Origin: Crocinitomicaceae bacterium
GTDB taxonomy: Bacteria > Bacteroidota > Bacteroidia > Flavobacteriales_D > Crocinitomicaceae
Length of the DNA stretch: 64,000 nt
Assembly (NCBI GenBank): GCA_024643725.1
Contig: JAHEMJ010000002.1
Span: forward strand, 62,001-126,000
Reading direction: 5' to 3'
The translations under genes were made by a program, and so were the position numbers. Shown here piece by piece: positions 18,834 through 27,760 of this stretch (positions within the stretch are counted from its first letter, which is position 1; each line of letters begins with the position of its first letter). The notes under the pieces were generated by a model that was not told the DNA's origin, did no database searches, and saw only the letters and a program-made list of their open reading frames with translations.

Positions 18834-19942
18834 TTTTTTTTTTCAGACTCTTGTTTCAATGAACAGAGTTGCATGAGCGCTACTTCAATGAGCAGTCGCT
18901 GATTTTTAGATGCTTTATAGTCAACATCCGTTTTGCTTAAGATGCTTAATCCCCGCATGATGCGCTGTGAATCAATTTCTTTCGCTTGCTCGACAAATCG
19001 TTGACGCACGGTGTCAGGAACTTCTAATAAATTCGATGTGCGTGCATCTTTACAAACCAATAGGTTTCTTAAATGCTCCGCTAGTCCTACGACAAAGTGG
19101 TGTCCATCGAATCCTTTTTCAAAAATATCATTCAAGATGAGCAGGGCAGAGGAGATGTCCTCTTTTTCAGCTGCATCCATTACCTTGAAATAGTATTCGT
19201 AATCGAGGATGTTCAAATTTTCAAGAACGTCCTTATACGTTAAGGTGGTTCCTGCAAATGTGACAATTTGGTCAAAAATCGAAAGGGCATCACGTAAGGC
19301 ACCATCTGCTTTCATGGCAATTTGATGCAAGGCTTCTGGATCCGCAGAAACGCCTTCTTTTGTCGCAATTTGAGCCAAATGATCCGCGATGTCTTTCACG
19401 CGAATTCGGCTAAAATCAAAAATCTGACAACGCGATAATATCGTTGGGATAATCTTATGTTTTTCCGTTGTTGCCAAGATGAAAATGGCATGCTTCGGTG
19501 GCTCTTCCAAGGTTTTCAAGAACGCATTGAAGGCACTTGTCGACAACATGTGGACCTCATCAATGATGTACACTTTGTGTGTGCCAAGCTGTGGCGCAAT
19601 GCGCACTTGATCAATTAAATTTCGAATGTCATCCACCGAGTTGTTCGATGCCGCATCTAATTCGTAAATGTTCAAGGAATTGCCTGTGTGGAAGGACAAA
19701 CAAGAGTCACATTGATCACAGGCTTCGATTTGTTCCGTTCGATTGAAACAGTTGATCGTTTTAGCTAGGATACGTGCCGTCGTTGTTTTTCCAACTCCAC
19801 GTGAACCACAAAACAAAAATGCTTGTGCTAAATGTTCACTTTTAATGGCGTTTTTGAGGGTATTTGTAATAGCGTTTTGCCCCACAACCGTATCAAAGGT
19901 CTGTGGACGATATTTGCGGGCAGAAACAACAAATTCACTCAT
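18827..19942 (-). CDS. dnaX: DNA polymerase III subunit gamma/tau (zero-frame, gamma-like product)
   Basis: 371 residues containing the complete clamp-loader ATPase: RPQTFDTVVGQ at the N-terminus, Walker A GSRGVGKTTTARILA, the cysteine-rich zinc module (CFNRTEQIEACDQCDSC), Walker B/DEVH box IIDEVHMLS, and SRC sensor ILSRCQIFDF. The zero frame ends right after ESEKKKD. That is close to the end of domain III in E. coli DnaX (about residue 373), so the short product is a minimal gamma. A -1 shift at the A10 run adds about 200 residues (tau). The promoter lies 4 nt upstream of ATG. It heads the dnaX-menE-J protein-nth operon. Confidence 0.93.
   Translation of the reverse strand: MSEFVVSARKYRPQTFDTVVGQNAITNTLKNAIKSEHLAQAFLFCGSRGVGKTTTARILAKTINCFNRTEQIEACDQCDSCLSFHTGNSLNIYELDAASNNSVDDIRNLIDQVRIAPQLGTHKVYIIDEVHMLSTSAFNAFLKTLEEPPKHAIFILATTEKHKIIPTILSRCQIFDFSRIRVKDIADHLAQIATKEGVSADPEALHQIAMKADGALRDALSIFDQIVTFAGTTLTYKDVLENLNILDYEYYFKVMDAAEKEDISSALLILNDIFEKGFDGHHFVVGLAEHLRNLLVCKDARTSNLLEVPDTVRQRFVEQAKEIDSQRIMRGLSILSKTDVDYKASKNQRLLIEVALMQLCSLKQESEKKKD
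18833..18843 (-). promoter_or_regulatory. dnaX slippery site (A10-G)
   Basis: On the minus strand the zero frame reads GAA AAA AAA AAG GAC TGA. It contains the heptamer A AAA AAG, the same slippery sequence used by E. coli dnaX, in the correct register, inside a run of ten A. The zero-frame stop comes one codon later. Only a weak hairpin (GAAT-TGAC-ATTC) lies downstream, so slippage of RNA polymerase on A10, as described for Thermus dnaX, is as likely as ribosomal frameshifting. A homopolymer error in the assembly must be excluded. Confidence 0.65.
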
Positions 19943-19946
19943 TGTA

Positions 19947-19976
19947 CAAATATACCGTTTAAATTCTAAAAGTCAA
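19947..19976 (-). promoter_or_regulatory. Promoter of the dnaX operon
   Basis: On the minus strand TTG (19976-19974) and TATATTTG (19954-19947) are separated by 19 nt, an excellent match to the Bacteroidota -33/-7 consensus. The -7 element ends 4 nt before the dnaX ATG, so transcription should begin at or next to the start codon. The -33 box overlaps the stop codon of the upstream gene. Confidence 0.8.
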
Positions 19977-21535
19977 GGTTTGACAAGTTGATATTGATAA
20001 CGTTTTTCAGGAGAAACGATCAACAAATGATACGTACCTTTTGGTAGCTCCTCCATGGATAACTTTTCTTGGTCAATTTTTCCTTCGAGCAGCGTTTTTC
20101 CTTCAGTGGATAAGATGTAATAATCTAATCCGTAGTAATTCTTTGGCAGGACAATCTCCGTCACGAAAGGATTGGGGAAAATACGCACATCGGAAACAGG
20201 AAGTGCGGTAATGTGATTGGTTGCGTCGTAAATCCCTCGTTTTGTGAAGTAGATTTTTAAACTGCCTGAACGGACATCTCCCCAAATCACATTCAAGGTG
20301 TCATTGGCTAAAATGACGTTCATAAAATCGTTTCCAGAATCCTCAAGGATTGCCTGATGGTTCACCTGTTGATCGCTCACGGAAAAGTCACTCATCCAAA
20401 TTCCGGTGGTGTGATTGCGCACCGTGCAGTAGATTTCACTGGCGACAGAATATCCTGTCCCACTCGCATTTCTTCGGTCGCGCCAGCACACCGCTAAGTC
20501 ACCATTGGACGCATAGTCTGCCCACACAAGGTCTTGAATTTTTCCATTTCCTACTGGATCTTGGTTGATTCGAACTGGACTCGACCATGTTTGTCCATCG
20601 TTAGTTGTTTCGATAAACGCAATATCTGTTTCTCCAAAGACATCCGTCAGAAAGAAATAACTCAGTTGATTCGCATTGTTCGGATGAGCAATTAACAATG
20701 GTCCTGATTTCACGAGGTTGTTTGTCGTACCGAATCCTTGTCCTTGGTAGGCCACATCAAAAGTCATTGTTTGACCTTGGTTGTTTGATTGCGCTCGAAT
20801 CAATCTCGGCAACAAACTTTGACTTGGTAAGTAACTTGGATACAACGCGGTGAAACGTCCATCGGCTGTCACTACGGGCGAAGCCATTGGTTGAGAAATA
20901 CTCGATCCCGCTAGGAATCCTGTTGCGTCTAATGCACTGGAATGAAAAGATTGTCCACCGTCTGTACTCACTGACAAATACGGGTGGTAAGGCGGGACAA
21001 CGATCGTTGGTTGATTGGCGTTGACATTCGTCACGTAAATGCTCCCACTGTTGGGTCCATTCGTTTGATCAATGCTCATCCATGGACGATCGATACAGGC
21101 TTGGTTTGGACAACTAGCAATCGATAATACTTCCACTGGATTCCCCCAAGTTAATCCACCGTCCACAGATTTTCGGACAAGTACTTTGCCGCCAGCGAAA
21201 TTCAAATTGTCATAATCGATGTAACACATGAAAACGGAGCCATTGGCATCGTATCCGAGTGATACATCGGCACTGGAATATGTTGGGACAATGTGTGCTT
21301 GCCAAGTGGGCGTTGACCAAGTTGTTCCACCGTCGTTTGACACCGAACTTTTAATGGTGACTTTGTTGTTGAATTGAATGCCCATCCAGGCTGCAACGAG
21401 GTGTTGAGAATTCGAGGGGTCCATGCATAAATAAGGTTCGCCTTCAAACAGATTTCCTTCCGAAACCAATTCGTTTTGTCCGTGCAGTAGCAGACCTGCG
21501 AAGGAGAGAAAGCAACATAGCATCCATGTTTTCAT
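19973..21535 (-). CDS. T9SS-secreted BNR/sialidase-like repeat protein
   Basis: 520 residues from the ATG at 21535; a longer frame back to 21583 would start inside a terminator hairpin and is rejected. The signal peptide is MKTWMLCCFLSFAGLLLHGQ. Several Asp-box (BNR) motifs are visible: SNDGGTTWS, SVDGGLTWG, STDGGQSF and TNDGQTWS, spread over ~350 residues, which indicates a sialidase-type beta-propeller. The last ~75 residues form a T9SS sorting domain (VRIFPNPFVTE). The catalytic residues of true sialidases were not identified, so activity is uncertain. A TACCTTTA sequence at 21541-21548 may be its -7 element. Confidence 0.8.
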   Translation of the reverse strand: MKTWMLCCFLSFAGLLLHGQNELVSEGNLFEGEPYLCMDPSNSQHLVAAWMGIQFNNKVTIKSSVSNDGGTTWSTPTWQAHIVPTYSSADVSLGYDANGSVFMCYIDYDNLNFAGGKVLVRKSVDGGLTWGNPVEVLSIASCPNQACIDRPWMSIDQTNGPNSGSIYVTNVNANQPTIVVPPYHPYLSVSTDGGQSFHSSALDATGFLAGSSISQPMASPVVTADGRFTALYPSYLPSQSLLPRLIRAQSNNQGQTMTFDVAYQGQGFGTTNNLVKSGPLLIAHPNNANQLSYFFLTDVFGETDIAFIETTNDGQTWSSPVRINQDPVGNGKIQDLVWADYASNGDLAVCWRDRRNASGTGYSVASEIYCTVRNHTTGIWMSDFSVSDQQVNHQAILEDSGNDFMNVILANDTLNVIWGDVRSGSLKIYFTKRGIYDATNHITALPVSDVRIFPNPFVTEIVLPKNYYGLDYYILSTEGKTLLEGKIDQEKLSMEELPKGTYHLLIVSPEKRYQYQLVKP

Positions 21536-21548
21536 GAAGTTAAAGGTA

Positions 21549-21580
21549 AAAAGAAAAGCCATCCGAAGTGGATGGCTTTT
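21549..21580 (-). terminator. Terminator after the M16 peptidase pair
   Basis: An 11-bp perfect stem (AAAAGCCATCC / GGATGGCTTTT) with a 5-nt loop is followed on the minus strand by CTTTTT. It separates the M16 operon from the BNR protein gene, whose ATG is 14 nt further on. Confidence 0.85.
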
Positions 21581-21602
21581 CAAAAAAAAAAGTAAGATGG
21601 AA

Positions 21603-23684
21603 TTATTCGAATATTTTCAAATCGATTTTTCCATTTACAGTCATCGATGTTACGGTTCCGGAAAGTACCATTGGTCCGACTGACTGCGTAATGGTATGTG
21701 CGAATTTCATTCCGTTCACTTCTTTGAAGTCTCCGTATGTCACAGTTGATTCCATGGTTTCGCCATCACGTGTCATGATGTTAATGGTTTTCTCTTTCAT
21801 GAACGTGTTTTTGTTAAAGTAGTCGTAAGACTCATTTTTTCCATCCACTGTTTTCATGACATAGTAATCAGCGCCATTCATGTTTTCGATGCCAACAAGT
21901 TCGCATTGAATGCCATTTTTTGCATAGTTCATTTCTGGAATAATTCCGCTTGATTTTGCTTTCGTGCTCAATTCTTCTTCCGTTAACGGTGTTTTTCCCG
22001 TTTGCATGTTGAAGGTGAATCCCGCTTTACCATCGTAGAAGGATTTTTGGAAGACCATTCCTTGTCCTTCTAATTTTTGTCCTTCCGTCACAGGCGCAAC
22101 AAAAATCTCCGTTGATTTCAACGCAAATGGAATTTGATCTCCTTTTAATTCATACACGCGTTCAAAGGATTTAATGGATTTCAATTTTTTGGCAGCTGCT
22201 TTGCTTGATGTAGTTCCTGTTAAGGCGAATACGTAGTTTTCGATTAACTTTTCCGCTGTAATATCTGCTGGTTTTGTATCCTTCATCACATTTCCAAATG
22301 GATCTAATATTTCAATTTTTCCATCCGTATCAAAACGTTTCAATTTATCCAATACTTCTTCGTTACCAACAACGATGATGTTACAGTTTTTAGATGTAAA
22401 GTATTGTTGTGCCATTTGTAATACATCTTCTTTGGACACACTTTCCAAACGTTGTAAATATGTTTGGTAGTAATCTTTCGGTAAGTTGTTTTTAATGATG
22501 TTTAAGGCAAAACGTGCAATGGTTTGTGGACGCTCCAATGAACGAGCGAATCCTCCAGCCATGTTTGTTTTTGTTAAATTCAACTCTTCGTCCTTCACAT
22601 ATTCATTCGTGATTTTCTGGAATTCCAACAATATTTGCTCAATGGCAGAGTCTGTCACGGCATTTTGGAAGTTACCACCAGCGGACATCCATGAACCATC
22701 TTCGGTAATGTTTAAACTAGAATAACAGCCATAAGTGTATGCTTTGTCCTCACGCAAGTTTTGCATCAAACGTGTTCCGAATCCACCGCCACCTAAAATT
22801 CCATTTAACACGGTCAAAGGCAATTGGTTTTTGTCTCCGGTTTTCATATCAATAGGGAAGGTCACATAAACCACCGATTGAACTGCTCCAGGTTTTTTAA
22901 CAAATACCACACGGTTTCCTTTTGTGAAGCTTCCTGAGTTTGGTTGGTTTTTGTACACTGGGCCACCTGTCCAAGTTCCGAAATACTTGTTCACCATCGC
23001 CTCTGTTTGTTGACGATTGATGTCTCCTACAACAACCAAGTAACTTCCGTTTGGAGTAAAGTTTGCACGGTAGAAAGATTCTACATCCTCACGAGAAATA
23101 TTGTTCAATGTTTCCTCGGTCATCACATCACTGAAGGGATGATTTGGAAAGTTGATTTTTACTGTTGCGTTTTCTGCCATGGATCCGGCATCGGATTTTG
23201 TGGACATCAAACCAGAAATGTTCTGTTTTTTGATGCGGTCGAACTCTGATTGCGGGAAGTTGGCGTTCAAGAGAACATCTGACATTAAAGTCAATCCTTT
23301 ATCCATGTGTTTTGTCAAGCATGACATAGAAATGGATGATTTATCCGCGCCCAAAGAAGCGCCAATAAAATCGATTTCTTGATCCAATTGGTCTTTTGTT
23401 CTGTTTTTTGTTCCGGACATAATCATGGATCCAGCCATATCCGAAAGTCCAGCTTTGGTTCCTTCCGAACGTGGATCAGAGCCCATGTTTAAGTCAAAGG
23501 AAACGCGTGGAAGTTTGTGATTCTCAGAAAGGATTACCGTGATTCCATTTGCCGTAGTAAATACTTCGGAATCATTGATGTTGATTTTTTTAGCTTGCGT
23601 TGGAGCAGGCATAATCGAGCGATCGACTTGAGCCATTGTCCAAGTACTTAACGCTAGAAAGCAAAGGGTGAATATCTTTTTCAT
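21603..23684 (-). CDS. M16 family peptidase-like subunit without zinc-binding motif
   Basis: 693 residues with a signal peptide (MKKIFTLCFLALSTWTMAQ). Two M16 (insulinase/pitrilysin) domains are recognised by GITVILSENHKLPRVSF, LGGGGFGTRLMQNLREDKAYTYG and related segments. Where active M16 enzymes have HXXEH, this protein reads GLSDMAGSMIMSG, so it cannot bind zinc there. It starts 11 nt after the stop of the active M16 gene. By analogy with other two-gene M16 systems, the two proteins probably form a heterodimer in which this one supplies substrate binding. The ~200 C-terminal residues after ~490 are an additional beta-rich domain of unknown role. Confidence 0.88.
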   Translation of the reverse strand: MKKIFTLCFLALSTWTMAQVDRSIMPAPTQAKKININDSEVFTTANGITVILSENHKLPRVSFDLNMGSDPRSEGTKAGLSDMAGSMIMSGTKNRTKDQLDQEIDFIGASLGADKSSISMSCLTKHMDKGLTLMSDVLLNANFPQSEFDRIKKQNISGLMSTKSDAGSMAENATVKINFPNHPFSDVMTEETLNNISREDVESFYRANFTPNGSYLVVVGDINRQQTEAMVNKYFGTWTGGPVYKNQPNSGSFTKGNRVVFVKKPGAVQSVVYVTFPIDMKTGDKNQLPLTVLNGILGGGGFGTRLMQNLREDKAYTYGCYSSLNITEDGSWMSAGGNFQNAVTDSAIEQILLEFQKITNEYVKDEELNLTKTNMAGGFARSLERPQTIARFALNIIKNNLPKDYYQTYLQRLESVSKEDVLQMAQQYFTSKNCNIIVVGNEEVLDKLKRFDTDGKIEILDPFGNVMKDTKPADITAEKLIENYVFALTGTTSSKAAAKKLKSIKSFERVYELKGDQIPFALKSTEIFVAPVTEGQKLEGQGMVFQKSFYDGKAGFTFNMQTGKTPLTEEELSTKAKSSGIIPEMNYAKNGIQCELVGIENMNGADYYVMKTVDGKNESYDYFNKNTFMKEKTINIMTRDGETMESTVTYGDFKEVNGMKFAHTITQSVGPMVLSGTVTSMTVNGKIDLKIFE

Positions 23685-23695
23685 GTTTCAGTCGA

Positions 23696-25168
23696 TTATT
23701 TTTCTTTTGGTAAATAGTGTAAGATGACACGTGCATCTTGCGTTAAGTATTTCTGAGCCACACGTTGAATGTCTTCGCGTGTTACTTTCATGTAGTTATC
23801 CAATAAAGTATTGATGCGATTTGCATCACCGAAATACACATAATTATCGGCTAAGTTCTCAGCGATTCCTGCGATGGAAGCGTTTCCAGAGATGATGTCG
23901 TTTTCAAATTTATTGCGCACTTTTTGGAATTCTTCTTCTGAAATCAACTCTGTTTGAATCAAACGAATTTGCTCATCGAATTCTTTTTGAATGTCGTCTA
24001 AGTTCACATCCTTCGCAGCGATGGCAGCAAAAATACCAATGCCAGCGTCTTCTAGTCCATAGTTAAATGAGAATGCGAATTGAGCCATTTCTTTTTTCTC
24101 AACGATGATTTTATTGATGCGGGAAGAACTACCTCCGGACAACACATCATTCATCATTTCCAATGCGTAAGAATCCGCACTTGTTTGCGCTGGGAATTTG
24201 TAGCCCATAAAAATCGCTGGAAGCTGGATGTTGTCGTAAATGACATCTTTTGTCACACCGCTTAACGTCGATAAATCTTTCGTGGTACGGTTGATGACAA
24301 TTGGTTTTGCCAAGTAACTTGCGATCATTTTCTTCGCTTCAGGACTCGTAGATGCCATGAAGTTTTTCGAATCGAACTTACTTTTTGAAATGCCATAGCG
24401 TTTTTCAAAGTCCGCATCCGTTTGATTGATGAAATCGCGGTACAAGTTAATCGCTTGTCCTTTCGGAATGGAAGCGAAGTATTTGTCGATCCATAATTTT
24501 GTTTGCGCGACATCTAAATCACCTGCGATGGACAAAGTGGCATTCGAAGGAACGTAATAGTTTTTATAGAAATTCACGTAATCCTCTTCTTGTGCAGCGT
24601 CTAGGTGCTCCATGCTACCAATGGGAGCCCAATTGTATGGATGTGTTGTGAACACGCGTTTGAACATTTCCGTAAAGAATGATCCGTAAGGTTGGTTGTC
24701 CACACGTTGTCTTTTTTCTTCTTTTACAACGCTGCGTTGTGTTTCAATTCCTTTGATGTCCACTTTGGCATGCAACATACGCTCACTTTCCAACCAAAGT
24801 CCTAATTCTAATTGATTAGAAGGCAGGATTTCGTAATAGTAGGTGCGGTCTTGAGAGGTGTTTGCGTTTAAGGTACCGCCATTTTTCTCAACCAATTCAC
24901 TATACTCACCACGACCAATATTTGCAGATCCTTCAAACAATAAATGCTCAAAGAAATGGGCAAATCCGGTGCGGTCTGCTTTTTCATTTTTAGAACCAAC
25001 ATGGTACAAAACGGAAACAGCGATGATTGGTGTCGCGTGTTCTTCATGAATGATTACGTGTAAACCATTCGGTAAATCATAGGAGATGTAGTCAATTTTC
25101 TTTTGCCCGAATCCGAAGAAACTAAGCGCGGAAAAACATCCAATTAATACTAACTTTTTCATTTTCAA
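23696..25168 (-). CDS. M16 family zinc metallopeptidase
   Basis: 490 residues with a signal peptide (ending near FGFGQ). The inverted zinc motif H71-F-F-E-H75 lies in GFAHFFEHLLFEGS, and a downstream glutamate in WLESERM is the likely third ligand region. The second M16 domain contains LSGGSSSRINKIIVEKKEMA. It is predicted to degrade peptides in the periplasm or at the envelope together with the inactive homologue encoded immediately downstream. TACATTCG about 20 nt upstream of the ATG may serve as the -7 promoter element. Confidence 0.92.
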   Translation of the reverse strand: MKMKKLVLIGCFSALSFFGFGQKKIDYISYDLPNGLHVIIHEEHATPIIAVSVLYHVGSKNEKADRTGFAHFFEHLLFEGSANIGRGEYSELVEKNGGTLNANTSQDRTYYYEILPSNQLELGLWLESERMLHAKVDIKGIETQRSVVKEEKRQRVDNQPYGSFFTEMFKRVFTTHPYNWAPIGSMEHLDAAQEEDYVNFYKNYYVPSNATLSIAGDLDVAQTKLWIDKYFASIPKGQAINLYRDFINQTDADFEKRYGISKSKFDSKNFMASTSPEAKKMIASYLAKPIVINRTTKDLSTLSGVTKDVIYDNIQLPAIFMGYKFPAQTSADSYALEMMNDVLSGGSSSRINKIIVEKKEMAQFAFSFNYGLEDAGIGIFAAIAAKDVNLDDIQKEFDEQIRLIQTELISEEEFQKVRNKFENDIISGNASIAGIAENLADNYVYFGDANRINTLLDNYMKVTREDIQRVAQKYLTQDARVILHYLPKEK

Positions 25169-25269
25169 AATTTGGAATACGAATGTACTTCAGAATTTTG
25201 AGCTAAACTAAAATCTGAACTGATTTTTTGCCTTTTCAAAAAAGTCATCCATTTGGTCCGAAAATTGGT

Positions 25270-25277
25270 TAAATTTG
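25270..25277 (+). promoter_or_regulatory. -7 promoter element 4 nt before the start codon
   Basis: TAAATTTG matches TAnnTTTG and ends 4 nt before the ATG at 25282. There is no obvious -33 TTG at 19-20 nt. Confidence 0.5.
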
Positions 25278-25281
25278 ACTC

Positions 25282-26376
25282 ATGAGTTTTTTCAAGCATC
25301 CATTTATTGTGCCGACATTCATGCTATTCTCCATAGGTGGATTCGCTCAGAATATTGTTCCGACGAAGGATTTTAACAACTATTTCGTGAATTTCCAAGA
25401 GGGATTTTTTCGTCCAATTGAAATTCAACCCATCTTGAGTTACAAAGCAGGAGATGAGGTGGTTGCGTATATTGATACACGTGGCAACATGCGCTTGTAC
25501 GATGGGATTGAGCGTAAGGATGTGACGGCATTAAATGTCGATTACCAAGTTTCCGATCACTTAGTGGGATACAAAATCGCGAATGGACTGCGCATGTGGG
25601 ACGCAGGGAAATTTACACCATTGACCAATTACGGTCGAGGATACCTTGTGAAGGATAGCCTTATCGTATATGAAGATACGCGTTATCAATCCTTGAATGT
25701 CTACTGGAACAAACAAACCATGCCACTCGTTACCATGACAAACGGACTTTCGATGCCTGCAGCTGTTGGTGAGAATATTGTGGTTTACAAAGACAATAGC
25801 GATACGTATTTCTGTTTTTGGCAAGGAAAAACCTTTGAAATTGCTACTTATAATGAAGAAGTGGTTGATTTTCAAATTGGCACAGATGTTTTCTGTTTCA
25901 AAGATCCATACACCCAGGCTTTCATGATGTTCGATAAAGGTGAATTCTATCAGGTAGAATCGTCGCCAATAAAACAATACAAAGCTGGACGAGGATTTAT
26001 CGTTTACGAGGATTTAAATGGAAATCTTTGGATGAATAAAAACGGCGAAAAAATTGCCCTATCCAATTTCTCAACTTCCTTTTGGGATGTGAAAGATGAC
26101 ATGACGGTGTGGCGTGAAAATAGTTATTTGTTCGCTTACACAAATGATGCGAAGATTGAGGTTGCGACGTATTTCCCAGCGGATTATGCCATTAAAAACA
26201 ACACCTTTGTTTTTCGAAACATTATTGGTGGGGTTAGCGCCTTGGTGGACGGAAAAGTCCAAGAAATTACCAATATGAAGGATGCAGAGTATTCCATTTA
26301 CGGAAATAAAGTACTTGTCAATTTGTTTAACAAAACTTCGATTGTCTATTCGGAAGGCAGGAAGTACACGAATTAA
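25282..26376 (+). CDS. Secreted protein of unknown function, propeller-like repeats
   Basis: 364 residues, family not recognised. The signal peptide ends near GGFAQ. The mature part shows a loose repeat about every 45 residues, in which an aromatic strand such as VVAYIDTRGNMRLYDG, LIVYEDTRYQSLNVYW, IVVYKDNSDTYFCFW or FIVYEDLNGNLWM is followed by a polar turn. This suggests a beta-propeller of six or seven blades. There is no sorting domain and no lipobox, so it is probably periplasmic. The NlpC/P60 gene follows after 7 nt, so the two are probably co-expressed. Confidence 0.65.
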   Translation: MSFFKHPFIVPTFMLFSIGGFAQNIVPTKDFNNYFVNFQEGFFRPIEIQPILSYKAGDEVVAYIDTRGNMRLYDGIERKDVTALNVDYQVSDHLVGYKIANGLRMWDAGKFTPLTNYGRGYLVKDSLIVYEDTRYQSLNVYWNKQTMPLVTMTNGLSMPAAVGENIVVYKDNSDTYFCFWQGKTFEIATYNEEVVDFQIGTDVFCFKDPYTQAFMMFDKGEFYQVESSPIKQYKAGRGFIVYEDLNGNLWMNKNGEKIALSNFSTSFWDVKDDMTVWRENSYLFAYTNDAKIEVATYFPADYAIKNNTFVFRNIIGGVSALVDGKVQEITNMKDAEYSIYGNKVLVNLFNKTSIVYSEGRKYTN

Positions 26377-26383
26377 GGTGTCC

Positions 26384-27268
26384 ATGAATCGCATCCTTCT
26401 GCTCGCCTTACTTTTTCAGAGCTTTATTTCCTTTTCCCAAAATCCTGCTTTGGATCACTTGGAAATGATTTACGATCAAGGGTATTACAAAATGGTCTTC
26501 CGTAAGTCGGCCAAATTATTGGATGATCCAGCGTACGATTTCTCCAAACTCCCAAGTTACTACCGATCCATTTCAACGTTGCAACTAGCACAAGACGACC
26601 GATGGTACCGAAAACATGAAGCGAGCATCGAAGAAGCAAAAAAAGTGCTTTTAAGCCTAAGAAAAACGGAAAAAGGGCAAGAAATTTTTAAAGCGCACAT
26701 CCGAGAAATCAGTTTTTTGAAAAAGGACATGGACTCTTGGATTTCTTCCCAAAAATCGGATAAGGATTTTCCACAAGTAGCATGGCGCGAATTTGTGACT
26801 GTCCTGTTTGCTGATTTACCGCTCTTAGAGGTTGATGGCGATACAGAGAACTATCCGCTTTCGAGTCGTCCAGAGTTGAAAATGCGTGTGGAAATGATCG
26901 AAGAGGCGAAAAAACAATTAGGTGTTCCTTACGTTTCTGCCGGTATGGATCCAAGTGGATTCGATTGCAGTGGTTTTACAAGTTTTGTGCTACAACAAGA
27001 AGGAAAATCCATCCCAAGGAGGGCCAAAGACCAGTACGATGCATGCACAAAACTGGAAGAATCCGATGCGCAAATCGGAGATTTTGTCTTTTTTTCCAAT
27101 GGAGGAGAGGTCAATCATGTGGGGATTTTAATCAACGAAAAAGGTCAACCCAAAACCATGATTCATGCGAGTAGTTCCAAAGGGATTTCCATTGTAGAAA
27201 TTGACAGTTCTTCTTATTGGAAACCGCGAATTGTGGGATACGGAACCTTTATTTCTCCGCAGAAATAG
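26384..27268 (+). CDS. NlpC/P60 (C40) family cell-wall hydrolase
   Basis: 294 residues from the ATG at 26384, where a clean signal peptide begins (MNRILLLALLFQSFISFSQ); the open frame extends upstream but only into the previous gene. The C-terminal NlpC/P60 domain (from ~170) carries the catalytic triad C195 (GFDCSGFT), H245 (VNHVGIL) and H261 (MIHASS). The family cleaves D-glutamyl-diaminopimelate bonds in peptidoglycan. The N-terminal ~150 residues are helical and unassigned. The 3' end overlaps the convergent membrane-protein gene by 20 nt. Confidence 0.9.
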   Translation: MNRILLLALLFQSFISFSQNPALDHLEMIYDQGYYKMVFRKSAKLLDDPAYDFSKLPSYYRSISTLQLAQDDRWYRKHEASIEEAKKVLLSLRKTEKGQEIFKAHIREISFLKKDMDSWISSQKSDKDFPQVAWREFVTVLFADLPLLEVDGDTENYPLSSRPELKMRVEMIEEAKKQLGVPYVSAGMDPSGFDCSGFTSFVLQQEGKSIPRRAKDQYDACTKLEESDAQIGDFVFFSNGGEVNHVGILINEKGQPKTMIHASSSKGISIVEIDSSSYWKPRIVGYGTFISPQK

Positions 27269-27758
27269 GCTTGTTGAAAAGCAATAGTCCAACAAAAATG
27301 GTGGCAATTAATTCAACTCCTAACGCACTCCAGGTACTTGGCCAGATGAAAAACGATAAGGTACTGCTGATTAAAAGATAAAATAGGATTCTTCCCAATT
27401 TTACAACGGTTTCATCTCGGCGCAACATCAATTGGAATAGAGCGAAATACACAAAATAAAGTAGCGGCAGAAAAATGTAATGTACTTTTTCCATCATCAA
27501 GTTTGGTTGATTGAAAAGAATCAAACAAATCAACCATTCTAGCGCGATAAATGTCCAAGTAATCGTGATGAAACGCCCTGAATTTCGTTCGCTGTTCGTG
27601 TATTGAATGGCTGCGATGATGCAGGTAAGGATACTTAAAATTCCCAGCTGCAACCATGGGAAAAAGAACCATTCGAACAATTGAATACTGCTGTATAGTC
27701 CGGTGAAAAAGGCAATGCCTAACAGCGAAATGATTCCATATTGTTTGAATTGTTCCAT
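27249..27758 (-). CDS. Membrane protein of unknown function
   Basis: 169 residues with about five hydrophobic segments (8-25, 33-50, 65-83, 90-108 and 122-160) and short loops. I do not recognise the family. It begins 2 nt after the ureohydrolase stop codon and is the last gene of the PRTase-murQ-ureohydrolase run. There is no signal peptide apart from the first membrane helix. Confidence 0.6.
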   Translation of the reverse strand: MEQFKQYGIISLLGIAFFTGLYSSIQLFEWFFFPWLQLGILSILTCIIAAIQYTNSERNSGRFITITWTFIALEWLICLILFNQPNLMMEKVHYIFLPLLYFVYFALFQLMLRRDETVVKLGRILFYLLISSTLSFFIWPSTWSALGVELIATIFVGLLLFNKPISAEK

Positions 27759-27760
27759 GG

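Noticed and set aside
21536..21583. N-terminal extension of the BNR protein
   Set aside because: The extra codons are the stem-loop of the upstream terminator; the ATG at 21535 begins a normal signal peptide.
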